Source: Paenibacillus polymyxa
GTDB lineage: Bacteria; Bacillota; Bacilli; Paenibacillales; Paenibacillaceae
DNA: 64,000 nt
Direction of reading: 5' to 3'
Assembly (NCBI RefSeq): GCF_018614975.1
Contig: NZ_JAGGNR010000015.1
Location: 1-64,000, forward strand
Below the pieces are notes generated by a model. It made no database searches, was not told where the DNA came from, and saw only the letters and a program-made list of their open reading frames with translations. The translations under genes and the position numbers were made by a program. Shown one piece after another: positions 19,064 to 28,368 of this stretch; the stretch's first letter is position 1; every line of letters starts with the position of its first letter.

Positions 19064-19411
19064 ATGAGTTTACCAGAGGACGTAGGAAATCGAATACGTG
19101 AGTTAAGGAAGGCAAAAGGCTGGACTCAGGAACAACTGGCAGAAGCTGCAGGTCTTCATTACAGCTATATTGGTGGAGTTGAACGGGGAGATCGTAACAT
19201 TTCTTTGGAGACTCTTGAGAAAATAATGAATGGATTGCAGGTCACTGCTGAAGAAATCTTTAAATTTAAAGAAGACTCTGAGTACAAAAGAGCCTTAGAT
19301 GAACATATAACTTTAATAAGCGGCAAAAGTACAGATACAATCGTATCATTGACCAAAATTAGCAAAGAAGTTTTAAATGCTATCGAAAAATCACATAAAA
19401 ATTCCGATTAA
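19064..19411 (+). CDS. XRE-family HTH transcriptional regulator
   Basis: 115 residues. The ATG follows GGAGGTGATCAA. Residues about 8-65 form a lambda-repressor-like HTH (IRELRKAKGWTQEQLAEAAG, then HYSYIGGVERGDRNIS) and the remainder is a short helical tail. DNA-binding regulator; its likely operator is the palindrome 80 bp upstream. A hairpin terminator follows. Confidence 0.9.
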   Translation: MSLPEDVGNRIRELRKAKGWTQEQLAEAAGLHYSYIGGVERGDRNISLETLEKIMNGLQVTAEEIFKFKEDSEYKRALDEHITLISGKSTDTIVSLTKISKEVLNAIEKSHKNSD

Positions 19412-19448
19412 ATATATCTGTATCAACATCATTCTTTAATACAAAAAA

Positions 19449-19471
19449 AGAGTGGAGCACGTCTCCACTCT
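19449..19471. terminator. bidirectional terminator between XRE and GGDEF genes
   Basis: AGAGTGGAG / CTCCACTCT, a perfect 9-bp stem with a CACGT loop. A-run on the left serves the minus-strand gene and a T-rich right side serves the plus-strand gene. Confidence 0.85.
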
Positions 19472-19487
19472 TCTCTTATTTCTCTTT

Positions 19488-21182
19488 TCAAACAACTCCC
19501 CGCTCAAACGCCGCAAACTCAATCCGATTACGCCCATTCTGCTTCGCCTGATACAACGCCTTATCCACCGCAGCGAATAGCTGAGTCAAATACCCCTCCG
19601 GATTTTCCGGTACATGCTCCACTTCAAAGTTCTCAAAGGAAAGAATTCCAATACTAATCGTAATCGACACCTGCATAATCTCGTGATCCACCATGATGTG
19701 GTTGGACTCCACAGCTGTTCTCACGCGCTCCGCGATTTGGTTCGCCAAGTCATGCTCCGTATGCGGAAGGTAGATCATGAACTCCTCCCCGCCATAACGC
19801 GTCAGGATATCGGTACTGCGAATGGATTGTTTGAGCGTCTCAGCCGTGCGAACGAGCACTTCATCACCGATGACATGTCCGTAGCGATCATTGATCGCTT
19901 TGAAGTAGTCGATATCAAGCAGCAGGAGTGAGAATGGGGTTTTGTATTGAATATTGGTAATGACCTCGTGATTCAGATGTTGGGTCAGATAACGACGGTT
20001 GTAACAGTTGGTTAAACTGTCCGTCAGCGCGAGCTCCTCCAGTTTGCGATTGGCCTCGGATAACTCCTGACGGATCAAGTCTAGCGCCTGGTTTCGCTCC
20101 TGAAGCGTTACGTTCTGGCGATTCATCTCTTTCACGTAGAAGCGCTCCTGCGAGACATCCTGGAACGTAAGGATATGACCGATCGGCACAAAAGCCGAAT
20201 CCACAATCGGAGAAGATTGCAGGATATAGTGCCGGATGTTATTGTCCCGTTCCACGATCACTTCAATATGGGAGAGGGTATTTTCTTTTTTCTTATAGTG
20301 ATTCACGAACTCCCGACAGCTGCCCACAACATGAACAGACTCTAGGAAGGCTTCCATATCAAAACAATCCCCCACATGCAGATCCATAAAGGATCGTGAG
20401 GCTTTGTTCGCTTCAACAATGACTTCATTCTCATCCAGTACCAGGATGCCATATGGAATGGTATTGATCACGTCCTCATGCGCGATGGAGACCAGATCGA
20501 ACACATTGTATCTTTTGATCACATAGACGAAGAAGAGATCCGACAGAAAGATCCCCAGCGAAGTCATGCCAGGAATGATCGGCAACCAGCGGGCTAGCAC
20601 AACATTCAGGATCGCATCAATCGTTGCAAAGACAGCCAAGACCAAGATGCCCCACAGGGTAATTCTCACCTGTTTTTTGATCATGGCAGACGTCTGCGAA
20701 GAATACACCGCTCGGAACAGAACGACGAGAGACGCCAAGAAATAGCTCACCAGAATAACCATCACAACCCAGAACCAAGGACCGTAAGCCCGCTCGATGT
20801 ACCCGCCTTCCAGTGGAATGACGAACTCATTCCATGGATTTGCGACCACACCTATAGCCCCGATCACCGCTGGGACAAATAGCAAGAAGGTTCCTTTTGC
20901 ACTCAAACGCTCTGAATAACCGGTAATGAAAATCGTCAGTAGAAGCCACCCGCTCCCAAGCAAGGAGACCGCGACGAAAGATAACATAACATAGAACAAC
21001 TGCAGACCGGAATCATCCGTGAGCGTACTCGCAAATTGACAGAACGGCCACAGCATCATCAACCCGTGAAACAAAAAGTACACCTTATGTAAGTTCGTAA
21101 TTCTAACCGTAGTAAACACATATACACCTACACCGAACAATAGGACAAATAAAAAGAGATCATACCATACTAAAGGGTTCAC
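19488..21182 (-). CDS. membrane diguanylate cyclase (7TM, PAS, GGDEF)
   Basis: 564 residues; GTG start at 21182 after AAGGAGAAGATTC. About seven TM helices in residues 1-225 resemble the N-terminal histidine-kinase 7TM module. A PAS domain (about 230-350) and a short coiled coil follow, then a GGDEF domain (about 395-555) with the active-site RYGGEEF. The retained GGEEF motif predicts synthesis of cyclic di-GMP from two GTP. The PilZ-containing glycosyltransferase at 32409-34700 in this window is a possible effector, without direct evidence. Confidence 0.9.
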   Translation of the reverse strand: MNPLVWYDLFLFVLLFGVGVYVFTTVRITNLHKVYFLFHGLMMLWPFCQFASTLTDDSGLQLFYVMLSFVAVSLLGSGWLLLTIFITGYSERLSAKGTFLLFVPAVIGAIGVVANPWNEFVIPLEGGYIERAYGPWFWVVMVILVSYFLASLVVLFRAVYSSQTSAMIKKQVRITLWGILVLAVFATIDAILNVVLARWLPIIPGMTSLGIFLSDLFFVYVIKRYNVFDLVSIAHEDVINTIPYGILVLDENEVIVEANKASRSFMDLHVGDCFDMEAFLESVHVVGSCREFVNHYKKKENTLSHIEVIVERDNNIRHYILQSSPIVDSAFVPIGHILTFQDVSQERFYVKEMNRQNVTLQERNQALDLIRQELSEANRKLEELALTDSLTNCYNRRYLTQHLNHEVITNIQYKTPFSLLLLDIDYFKAINDRYGHVIGDEVLVRTAETLKQSIRSTDILTRYGGEEFMIYLPHTEHDLANQIAERVRTAVESNHIMVDHEIMQVSITISIGILSFENFEVEHVPENPEGYLTQLFAAVDKALYQAKQNGRNRIEFAAFERGVV

Positions 21183-21518
21183 GAATCTTCTCCTTCTTAG
21201 ATGCTACAATGACAACGTGGTTGTTCATGATTCTAAGTGATACGTATATAAAACTTCAATAAACACCTATACAATATTGCTACGCCAAACTTATTGGTTA
21301 ATTTAACCATATCTTATCACACCACCATAAGGGTGAGTAGCCCATACACTGGAAGTCCGACCAACCTCTGATCGAAATGCTGATCTATTTCTGATTATTT
21401 ATGAATGCTTTTAAAGGTTTAGAGTACAAACAGGAGAGGAAGATCATCTATTCCGGAGATATATGGACATTGTCATGTAATTCATATTGAGCCATCCGAC
21501 TATCGGACGGCCCTTATA
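21183..21518. other. intergenic gap with a short hairpin
   Basis: No credible gene. Near 21491-21511 GCCATCCGA can pair with TCGGACGGC (one G-T pair) just beyond the acetyltransferase stop, a weak terminator for that minus-strand gene. The remainder is AT-rich upstream sequence of the GGDEF gene. Confidence 0.4.
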
Positions 21519-22289
21519 TCATTCGGTTACCGCATGTAGAGGGAGATTGTCCGTGAATAGATCGGGGTTATCCTTCAGCATCTCCGTAATTACCTTTGCG
21601 GTCTTAGCCGCATCACACACTCTTACGACCGCATCACCGAGCTTTCCTTTACGCATCGCACCTTCGCGAACCAATACCTCATCTACTTTCCAGAAATGCT
21701 CCGACCACGGCAACCCACAATGTCTGCGGGATGGTACTGAAATCTGGCTTCCATCTGGTAAAACCGTATACAGCATCTCATGCTCGTCCGTCATTCTGCC
21801 AGGGATGTCTACCCACTCTTCGACCCCATGGATAAATGTATTCCGCTTCAAATCAACGCCTACTAACAAGATCGTCGCTTTCTGATCTAGCAGCTTCCCC
21901 CAGGCTGAACCTCTCGCACATGGTGTATCGAAGAGATGATCGTCCTTCGTAAACGCCTCTGCGTCCCTTCCCAGTGCCGCTACCGAATGCGTAGGGTGCC
22001 AGGAACGAACGACGCCCGGACGTTTACGAAAAAGTTCAGGAAGAATACCAACACAACAGGAAGAAGTTTCCACGTGGAACACTGGGTTATCCGCATTAAT
22101 GGTAGACCATGTATGCGTGGGAAGCACCAGCAATCCCTCTTTCATATAGTCGCTAAAGGCATCCAACACCGTGTCTGCTCCACCTTCAACCTCGCCTATA
22201 CTTTTCATGGAAGAGTGAATGAGCAACGTGCCTTGCCTATCCATACCGAGCAGCTCTAGGTGCTGCATCAAGCTTTCTTTTGTATACAT
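21519..22289 (-). CDS. AAC(3)-family (antibiotic/aminoglycoside N3-type) acetyltransferase
   Basis: 256 residues; ATG after GAAGGAGGAAGG. It shows the AAC(3) fold markers: LIHSSMKSIG near the N-terminus, LVLPTHTWS, and the substrate/CoA region ending in a conserved SWHPTHSV. Family members acetylate the 3-amino group of aminoglycosides using acetyl-CoA, but many chromosomal Bacillus/Paenibacillus homologues (YokD-like) have unproven substrates. Resistance should not be assumed. Monocistronic. Confidence 0.85.
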   Translation of the reverse strand: MYTKESLMQHLELLGMDRQGTLLIHSSMKSIGEVEGGADTVLDAFSDYMKEGLLVLPTHTWSTINADNPVFHVETSSCCVGILPELFRKRPGVVRSWHPTHSVAALGRDAEAFTKDDHLFDTPCARGSAWGKLLDQKATILLVGVDLKRNTFIHGVEEWVDIPGRMTDEHEMLYTVLPDGSQISVPSRRHCGLPWSEHFWKVDEVLVREGAMRKGKLGDAVVRVCDAAKTAKVITEMLKDNPDLFTDNLPLHAVTE

Positions 22290-22379
22290 GTCCTTCCTCC
22301 TTCACTTCTTATCCCTTTTTCGATGAAAAAGCAAATCCTTGCTCAGCTTCACATCATGCTTCTCAGCATAACAAACAAA

Positions 22380-22403
22380 TGGCCGAGGGTTAACCCCCGG
22401 CCA
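22380..22403 (-). terminator. terminator-like hairpin after araA
   Basis: TGGCCGAGGG and CCCCCGGCCA form a 10-bp stem (one G-T pair) around TTAA, 48 bp beyond the araA stop, followed on the minus strand by the T-rich ATTTGTTTG. Confidence 0.6.
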
Positions 22404-22450
22404 CAGAGAAAAAAATTGGTTGAGTTCAAGCAGTAGCTGCCAATCCACTT

Positions 22451-23869
22451 TTACTTAATAATAACGTACTCCAGATTCACCAGCTTCGCATACGTTACGA
22501 TCTGATCTGTAGTCAGGTTCAAGGATACAACCGTATGGTGACCACCACCATTTTCGATCCATGCTTTCACTCCATCTTGGAAGTTAGGCTTCACGCTCCA
22601 CAGAACACGTGCTACCGGCAGGTTAGGCGCTGGAACGGTTGGTTCAAATGCGGATACTTCGTTGATCAGCAGTTTGTAATGTGTACCGAAGTCTGCCATG
22701 GATACCACGACACCTTCGCCTGCTTTGCCGTCGAATACGAGACGTGCCGGATCTTCACGATCGCCAATGCCCAGTGGGGATACGATGATTCTCGGTTTGG
22801 TGCTGGCAAGCGTCGGATCTACTTCAAGCATGTGAGATTGCAGGATCGCTTCCTGTCCTGCAGCCATCTCGTATGTGTAATCTTCCATGAAACCTGTGTT
22901 CTCGTTATGGGCCATGATTTTCAGCAAGCGATCCAGCGCAGCTGTTTTCCAGTCACCCTCACCGGCAAATCCGTACCCTTGAGCCATCAGGCGTTGTACA
23001 GCCAGACCCGGAAGTTGTTTCATGCCATGCAGATCTTCGAAGTTTGTAGTGAAGGCACTGTACCCACCTTCGTCCAGGAAACGTTTGATCGCAATTTCAT
23101 AACTCGCTTGCACACGTACACTGGCTTCCCAAGCTTCCTTGCTGTTCGTGCCATAATCGAATTCGTAGAGGTCTCCATACTGAGCAATCAAATCATCGAT
23201 TTCCTGCTCTGTCACAGCGTTCACATATTGTACGAGGTCGCCAATGCCGAAGTAATCAACCGTCCATCCGAATTGGATCTGCGCTTCCACTTTATCACCT
23301 TCGGTTACGCCCACGTTACGCATGTTATCACCGAAGCGCGCTACTTTGATGTTAAAGCTTTCATTATAAGCTACCGCTACGTCCATCCAGTCTGCAACTT
23401 GCTGTTGCACTTCTGGGCGCTCCCAGTAGCCAACAACGATTTTATTTTGTTTTCTCAGACGAGCATTAATGAAGCCATATTCGCGGTCACCATGTGCCGC
23501 TTGGTTCAAGTTCATGAAGTCCATGTCGATGGTTGCCCACGGAATGCTTTCGTTGAATTGGGTTGCCAAGTGCAGCAAAGGTTTTTGCAGCAATTTCGTA
23601 CCACGAATCCACATTTTCGCCGGGGAGAAGGTATGCATCCACGTAATGACACCCGCTACTTCGTCGCGATAATTGACTTCTTTCATGATGCTTGTGATTT
23701 TATCTGCGGTTACCGCCAGATCCTGCAATACAAGCGGGTACGGCAGTACGCCGCTGGCATTAAGGGCATCCGTGATTTTCTGTGCGTTGGCTTTGACTTC
23801 ACCCAGTGCTTCTTCTCCGTACAAGTGCTGTGAACCGACCACAAACCAGAATTCTTTTGCTGCTGACAT
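22451..23869 (-). CDS. araA: L-arabinose isomerase
   Basis: 472 residues, close to the usual 475-500. Converts L-arabinose to L-ribulose, metal-dependent, cytoplasmic. Recognised from the N-terminal [14 protein letters not shown] and [12 protein letters not shown], the FNESIPW region and the C-terminal GGGHHTV segment near the metal site. The ATG has AGGATG upstream. Last gene of araB-araD-araA; the 273-bp gap to araD holds a structured repeat (23931-24060). A 432-codon open frame on the opposite strand is only a shadow of this gene. Confidence 0.97.
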   Translation of the reverse strand: MSAAKEFWFVVGSQHLYGEEALGEVKANAQKITDALNASGVLPYPLVLQDLAVTADKITSIMKEVNYRDEVAGVITWMHTFSPAKMWIRGTKLLQKPLLHLATQFNESIPWATIDMDFMNLNQAAHGDREYGFINARLRKQNKIVVGYWERPEVQQQVADWMDVAVAYNESFNIKVARFGDNMRNVGVTEGDKVEAQIQFGWTVDYFGIGDLVQYVNAVTEQEIDDLIAQYGDLYEFDYGTNSKEAWEASVRVQASYEIAIKRFLDEGGYSAFTTNFEDLHGMKQLPGLAVQRLMAQGYGFAGEGDWKTAALDRLLKIMAHNENTGFMEDYTYEMAAGQEAILQSHMLEVDPTLASTKPRIIVSPLGIGDREDPARLVFDGKAGEGVVVSMADFGTHYKLLINEVSAFEPTVPAPNLPVARVLWSVKPNFQDGVKAWIENGGGHHTVVSLNLTTDQIVTYAKLVNLEYVIIK

Positions 23870-23930
23870 ATAATCATCCTCATTTCATTATTTTATAGTT
23901 GAACAAATGGGTTACACTTACCACTCCGAT

Positions 23931-24060
23931 TGCAGTACCATCTTCCGATCGCTGGTTATCCCCGGATTTCTTTGATCAATTTTAATAAGGGTGAAATCCG
24001 GTTATAAAGGCGAGCGCTTCGCTTCTACAGATTGGTACTGCACTCTCCGTTATCGTGTAA
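23931..24060 (+). repeat. structured intergenic repeat element, copy A (araD-araA gap)
   Basis: Outer stem TGCAGTACCA (23931-23940) with TGGTACTGCA (24033-24042), perfect 10 bp. Inner stem CCGGATTTC (23962-23970) with GAAATCCGG (23993-24001), perfect 9 bp. Conserved motifs shared with copies B and C: CTTCCGATCGCTG before the inner stem, AAGGCGAGCG and CGCTTCT after it, and CTCTCCGTTATCG after the outer stem. It is on the strand opposite to the ara transcript. No coding potential. Confidence 0.75.
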
Positions 24061-24142
24061 AAGTTTTATACAACTTCGTTGGCAGTAGTAGCACAAGACC
24101 TATTCGATTGGATTAGTGTCATCCGATCGATACACAAACTAA

Positions 24143-24838
24143 TTACTTCTGTCCGTAATACGCGTCTTTGCCGTGTTTTCGCAGATAGTGTTTATCCAAA
24201 ATGCCTTGTGGCAGTTCCTTCGCAAAGTTATTCAATTGCCGCGCGTACAGGTTCATTTTGCATACTTCCTCCAGCACGACACTGTTCACCACCGCAGACT
24301 TGGCATCTTTCCCCCACGTAAACGGTGCATGACCATGGAGCAGTACAGCCGGAACTGCCATAACATCAATCCCACGCTGTTCAAACGTTTCAATAATGAC
24401 GCGCCCCGTCTCCGCTTCGTATCCACGATCCACCTCTTCCTGATTCAGGAAACGTGCACAAGGCACCGCACCATAGAACGTGTCCGCATGTGTGGTTCCC
24501 ATTACAGGTACGTCCAGTCCGGCTTGTGCCCAGATGGTCGCCCACGTGGAATGTGTGTGCACAATACCGCCAATCTCCGAGTAATGCTTATATAGTACGG
24601 CATGTGTTGCGGTGTCCGAGGAAGGTCTCATCTCACCCTCCACCACGTTACCGTCCAGATCAACCACAACCATGTCGCTTGCTTTCATCACATCGTAGCT
24701 AACGCCACTTGGTTTGATCACGAACAGACCGCTTTCCCGATCGATTGCGCTGACATTACCCCATGTGAATTTTACAAGTCCGTGCTTTGGCAGTTCCAGA
24801 TTCGCCTGGAATACCTCTTCCTTCAGTTGTTCTAACAT
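24143..24838 (-). CDS. araD: L-ribulose-5-phosphate 4-epimerase
   Basis: 231 residues, the standard size. Class II aldolase/epimerase fold. Zn ligands are visible in VHTHSTWATIWAQ and the later LLHGHAPF, and the C-terminus matches YGQK-ending AraD proteins. Converts L-ribulose-5-phosphate to D-xylulose-5-phosphate, feeding the pentose phosphate pathway. Second gene of the ara operon. A 168-bp inverted-repeat element separates it from araB. Confidence 0.97.
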   Translation of the reverse strand: MLEQLKEEVFQANLELPKHGLVKFTWGNVSAIDRESGLFVIKPSGVSYDVMKASDMVVVDLDGNVVEGEMRPSSDTATHAVLYKHYSEIGGIVHTHSTWATIWAQAGLDVPVMGTTHADTFYGAVPCARFLNQEEVDRGYEAETGRVIIETFEQRGIDVMAVPAVLLHGHAPFTWGKDAKSAVVNSVVLEEVCKMNLYARQLNNFAKELPQGILDKHYLRKHGKDAYYGQK

Positions 24839-24867
24839 GTTATTCCCTCCCGTTCTCTAAAAGTGCG

Positions 24868-25035
24868 TGTTCAAAAAGTCGGTTTTCAGTACCGAGAAGA
24901 TGGGATGAAGCTAGAAATGGAGTAGCGGAGCGTAGATAGAGCTACGTGAGCAACGGACATTTCAGCTGAATTCCATATTCGATGTTGATGATGCCACTAG
25001 GCATCCTTCGTAATCAAAAGCGGTCTTTTTGAACA
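24868..25035. repeat. MITE-like inverted-repeat element overlapping the end of araB
   Basis: Left end TGTTCAAAAAGTCGGTTTT (24868-24886) and right end, read inverted, TGTTCAAAAAGACCGCTTTT (25035-25016). The similarity continues inward in looser form (about 40 bp on each side; TAC-CGA-AGATG). The 168-bp unit has no ORF. The right end encodes the last araB residues and stop. No clean target-site duplication is visible. Confidence 0.7.
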
Positions 25036-26645
25036 TTCTCTACCAGATGATCTACAGCTGCCTGCTCAATTGTGAGCCCATTCCGGTAGCGCTCGATAAA
25101 TGCTTCAAACCCTTTCACATCCGATGCATCCGGCGCCACTTCGACACCCTCAACATCCTTAAAGACCTTCTGCTCCAGGAACACATCCAGGCTCTCCTCT
25201 TGATCCTTGTTGATCATGTACGAAGCCAGAAGCGCCATGCCCCATGCGCCGCCTTCACCAGCGGTAGACATTACCGACACCGGTACGTTCATCGCAGCAG
25301 CTACAATCCGTTGTCCGACGACAGGGGTCTTGAACAGGCCACCGTGAGCCAAAATGCTGTCAATGGCTACATTCTCTTCCTCCGTCAAAATGTCCATACC
25401 CAGCTTGAGTGCACCGAAGGCACTGAACAGATGTGTCCGCATGAAGTTTGCCAGATTGAAGTTGCTTTCCGGAGAGCGGACGAACAATGGACGGCCTTTC
25501 TCAAGTCCCGTAATATTCTCACCTGAGTAGTAGCCATAGCTGAGCAAACCACCACCATCAGGGTCTGCCTCCAAAGCCTTGTTAAACAACACGCTAAACA
25601 ACTTGCCGTTATCCACTTCATATCCCATCGCTTGGGAAAATTCACGGAACAGTCCAACCCATGCGTTGATATCACTGGAACAGTTGTTGGCATGCACCAT
25701 CCCTACTGGGCTACCATCCGGCGTGGTGACCATATCGATCTCGGGATACACTTTGGATAATTCCTTCTCGAGTACAATCATCGCAAATACGGATGTCCCA
25801 ACGGAGATGTTCCCCGTACGTTTTCTCACGCTATTCGTTGCTACCATACCCGTTCCGGCATCGCCTTCTGGCGGGCAGAGCGGAATGCCTGCTTGCAGAT
25901 CTTGCGAAGGGTCGAGCAACTTGGCTCCCGCTTCCGTCAATGCACCTGCATTCTCACCAGCGAGATATACCTTGGGAAGAAGGTCCTCGACCTTCCACGG
26001 ATAACCTTTGCCTGCGATCTGTTCATCGAACTGTTGGATCATGGATGGGTGGTAATTATGTGTAGACTCGTCAATTGGGAAAATGCCTGAAGCATCGCCG
26101 ATCCCAATCGCCTTATTGCCCGTTAGCAACCAGTGGATGTATCCAGCCAAGGTTGTCAGGTGATCGATCTGTGGCACATGTGCCTCTTCGTTCAAAATCG
26201 CTTGGTACAAGTGAGCGATGCTCCAGCGTTCCGGAATATTGAATTGCAGAAGATTTGTTAGCTCTCTTGCAGCTGCTCCCGTTGTAGCATTACGCCAAGT
26301 ACGGAAAGGTACCAGCAGTTCGCCAGCCTCATCCAATGCGATATATCCATGCATCATGGCCGAGAATCCGATAGAACCGACCTTACGCAGCGTAATTCCG
26401 TATTTCTGTTCCACATCTTGCTTCATCTCACGATAAGCCGTCTGCAGACCTGTGATGATATCCTCCTGGTTGTACGTCCAATATCCATCTTTCAGGAGGT
26501 TCTCCCATTCATAACTGCCTGATGCGATGGTCTCAAAACGCTCGTCAATCAACACCGCCTTAATCCGCGTTGATCCAAATTCAATTCCGAGCGAAGTAGC
26601 GCCCTTGGTAATGGCTTCTTTCAAGTCCAATTGACTCATAATCAC
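25014..26645 (-). CDS. araB: ribulokinase (FGGY family)
   Basis: 543 residues. The FGGY N-terminal domain ([17 protein letters not shown], about 18-34) and C-terminal ATP-binding half with the [19 protein letters not shown] segment are intact. Phosphorylates L-ribulose to L-ribulose-5-phosphate. First gene of the operon, with an AraR-operator promoter 160 bp upstream. Odd feature: the last six residues (VQKDRF) and the TGA lie in the terminal repeat of the element at 24868-25035, so the natural end was probably replaced by the insertion. The catalytic domains are not affected. Confidence 0.95.
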   Translation of the reverse strand: MIMSQLDLKEAITKGATSLGIEFGSTRIKAVLIDERFETIASGSYEWENLLKDGYWTYNQEDIITGLQTAYREMKQDVEQKYGITLRKVGSIGFSAMMHGYIALDEAGELLVPFRTWRNATTGAAARELTNLLQFNIPERWSIAHLYQAILNEEAHVPQIDHLTTLAGYIHWLLTGNKAIGIGDASGIFPIDESTHNYHPSMIQQFDEQIAGKGYPWKVEDLLPKVYLAGENAGALTEAGAKLLDPSQDLQAGIPLCPPEGDAGTGMVATNSVRKRTGNISVGTSVFAMIVLEKELSKVYPEIDMVTTPDGSPVGMVHANNCSSDINAWVGLFREFSQAMGYEVDNGKLFSVLFNKALEADPDGGGLLSYGYYSGENITGLEKGRPLFVRSPESNFNLANFMRTHLFSAFGALKLGMDILTEEENVAIDSILAHGGLFKTPVVGQRIVAAAMNVPVSVMSTAGEGGAWGMALLASYMINKDQEESLDVFLEQKVFKDVEGVEVAPDASDVKGFEAFIERYRNGLTIEQAAVDHLVENVQKDRF

Positions 26646-26774
26646 GTGTATCCCCTCTCCGGTCGCGATTTCACATCCTATAGGATGATATATAAAAGGT
26701 GAAGCTTCTACTTACAGCGATGGCTGATGATGTATTTATGAATTTTGTCTAGATACTTCCTGTTGTGTTATCAA

Positions 26775-26789
26775 AGAATGCGCTTTCCT
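26775..26789 (-). promoter_or_regulatory. possible cre site in the ara leader
   Basis: Read on the minus strand AGGAAAGCGCATTCT matches the cre consensus with two mismatches and lies about 15 bp past the araB -10 hexamer, a position where CcpA could repress. Weak match. Confidence 0.3.
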
Positions 26790-26803
26790 TTTCTGACAGC
26801 CTT

Positions 26804-26832
26804 AGTATATTTTTTGTACGTACATTTGTCAA
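26804..26832 (-). promoter_or_regulatory. araB promoter with AraR operator in the spacer
   Basis: On the minus strand: -35 TTGACA (26832-26827), a 17-bp spacer and -10 TATACT (26809-26804). The spacer contains the perfect palindrome TGTACGTACA (26815-26824), the core of the Bacillus AraR operator ATTTGTACGTACAAAT. Repressor binding would block RNA polymerase until arabinose is present. Confidence 0.85.
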
Positions 26833-27014
26833 TCATATATAATAGTTATACTTACAAAGGGCACATAATGTGCTCTATTTGATCATTAAAAGGGCTTAAA
26901 CGTCTCTAAAATGGCTATGCTGTAAGGTACACCTCCATGCAAAAAGACTGGATATGTACGGCTCATTTTGAAAAATGTTCGGTTTTATTTTCATCCCGTC
27001 TGAATCATGCTAAA

Positions 27015-27030
27015 ATATGTACGTACAACT
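27015..27030. promoter_or_regulatory. AraR operator upstream of araR
   Basis: ATATGTACGTACAACT carries the same perfect TGTACGTACA core (27018-27027). It overlaps and follows a possible -10 (TAAAAT, 27011-27016) of araR, consistent with autoregulation. A half-site-like ATATGTACGG lies at about 26952-26961, between the two full operators. Confidence 0.8.
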
Positions 27031-27064
27031 ATCTGAACAACAACGTTGATATAGATGAGTAACG

Positions 27065-28174
27065 ATGAAAGAAGTGGACTACGTGAAGCCAAAATACCAG
27101 GTCATCATTGATGATATAAAGAGTCATATCCTTTCGGGGACATATAGCATAGGCGAACAGATCCCAACCGAGCTGGCATTACAGGAAAGCTACACCGTAA
27201 GTCGCCAGACGGTGCGGAAGGCTATTTTGGAGTTATCAAACGAAGGGTTTTTACGAAGCGAAAAGGGTTCAGGCACTTACGTTAGCAACCAGTATCGATC
27301 ACGATCAGGCGGCAATACGTCAAAGAAAACGATCGGTGTGATTACAACATACATCTCGGATTACATCTTTCCTTCCATTATCCGCGGTATTGAGAGTCGT
27401 CTGAATGAGGACAACTACTCGTTACTGCTCGCCAGCACCAATAATGATGTGGCACAGGAGAAAAAAGCACTCGAAATGATGCTCTCCTACGGTGTGGATG
27501 GCCTGATTGTCGAACCGACCAAAAGTAATCTCTACAATCCTAACATTGCATACTACCTATCGTTCAAAGAGCAGGATGTGCCATTTACGATGATTAATGC
27601 GTTCTATGAGGAGCTGGAGGTTCCGTTCTTCTGCCTGGATGACGTGCAGTCCAGTTATCTTGCCACACGGGAATTGATCGCCAAAGGCCACACCCAGATC
27701 GGCATTATTGCCAAAATGGATGATCTACAAGGCAAGTACCGAATGAAGGGGTACATCAAGGCGCTGGGTGAAGCGAAGTTACGGTTCCATCCTGATCAAG
27801 TGCTTTCTTTTGATACCGCATCGAAACCGGAGTTATCCTCTAATGTAGCCACGTATCTGGACGAAAACAGGGATTCGCTCACCGCGATTGTCTGTTACAA
27901 CGATGAGGTGGGACTGGAGGTTGTGAACGCCTGCAGGCAACTGGGCATCTCGATCCCGGATGAGTTATCCATCATTGGACAAGACAATTCGTACATCGCC
28001 AAGAACGCCAACATCCGGCTTACAACGCTAACCCATCCCCAAGAGCAGATGGGCCGTGATGCTGCCGACTGGGTGATCAAGAATCTGCAAGGCAAAAAGG
28101 ATCTGCCGAGGAACACCTACTATCAGCCGGTGCTGGTTGAGGGAGAGACGGTGAAGGAGATCGAAGTGGAATAA
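27065..28174 (+). CDS. araR: arabinose repressor AraR (GntR HTH + LacI-type effector domain)
   Basis: 369 residues. Residues about 8-75 form a GntR-family winged helix (IPTELALQESYTVSRQTVRK, then GSGTYVSNQ); about 90-369 form a periplasmic-binding-protein-like LacI domain (IGVITTYISDYIFPSIIRG). AraR-type architecture: arabinose releases it from operators. It is divergent from araB, with two matching operators in the shared 419-bp gap. The start is either ATG 27065 or GTG 27086, neither with a strong ribosome binding site; the second gives a start aligning better with known AraR proteins. Confidence 0.93.
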   Translation: MKEVDYVKPKYQVIIDDIKSHILSGTYSIGEQIPTELALQESYTVSRQTVRKAILELSNEGFLRSEKGSGTYVSNQYRSRSGGNTSKKTIGVITTYISDYIFPSIIRGIESRLNEDNYSLLLASTNNDVAQEKKALEMMLSYGVDGLIVEPTKSNLYNPNIAYYLSFKEQDVPFTMINAFYEELEVPFFCLDDVQSSYLATRELIAKGHTQIGIIAKMDDLQGKYRMKGYIKALGEAKLRFHPDQVLSFDTASKPELSSNVATYLDENRDSLTAIVCYNDEVGLEVVNACRQLGISIPDELSIIGQDNSYIAKNANIRLTTLTHPQEQMGRDAADWVIKNLQGKKDLPRNTYYQPVLVEGETVKEIEVE

Positions 28175-28368
28175 ACGAACCAGCTCAGCCACAGAATTAT
28201 ATAGGTATAGCCGCTGAAGATTAACAGGTTTTGAATGTGAATTGAGTTTGATATATTACCAAGTGACTGTTTATTTTCGTTTTCTTCTTGGCAATAATGA
28301 TAGGACTCATGATATGTTCAGAGCTTATTAATTCAGAAGGAAATGGCGGGTACCTTGGTGTGGAAATC

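Noticed and set aside
22535..23833. Long open frame of 432 codons on the plus strand
   Set aside because: Exact antisense shadow of araA, which is unambiguous. The frame has no ribosome binding site and unnatural composition (very Phe/His/Arg rich).
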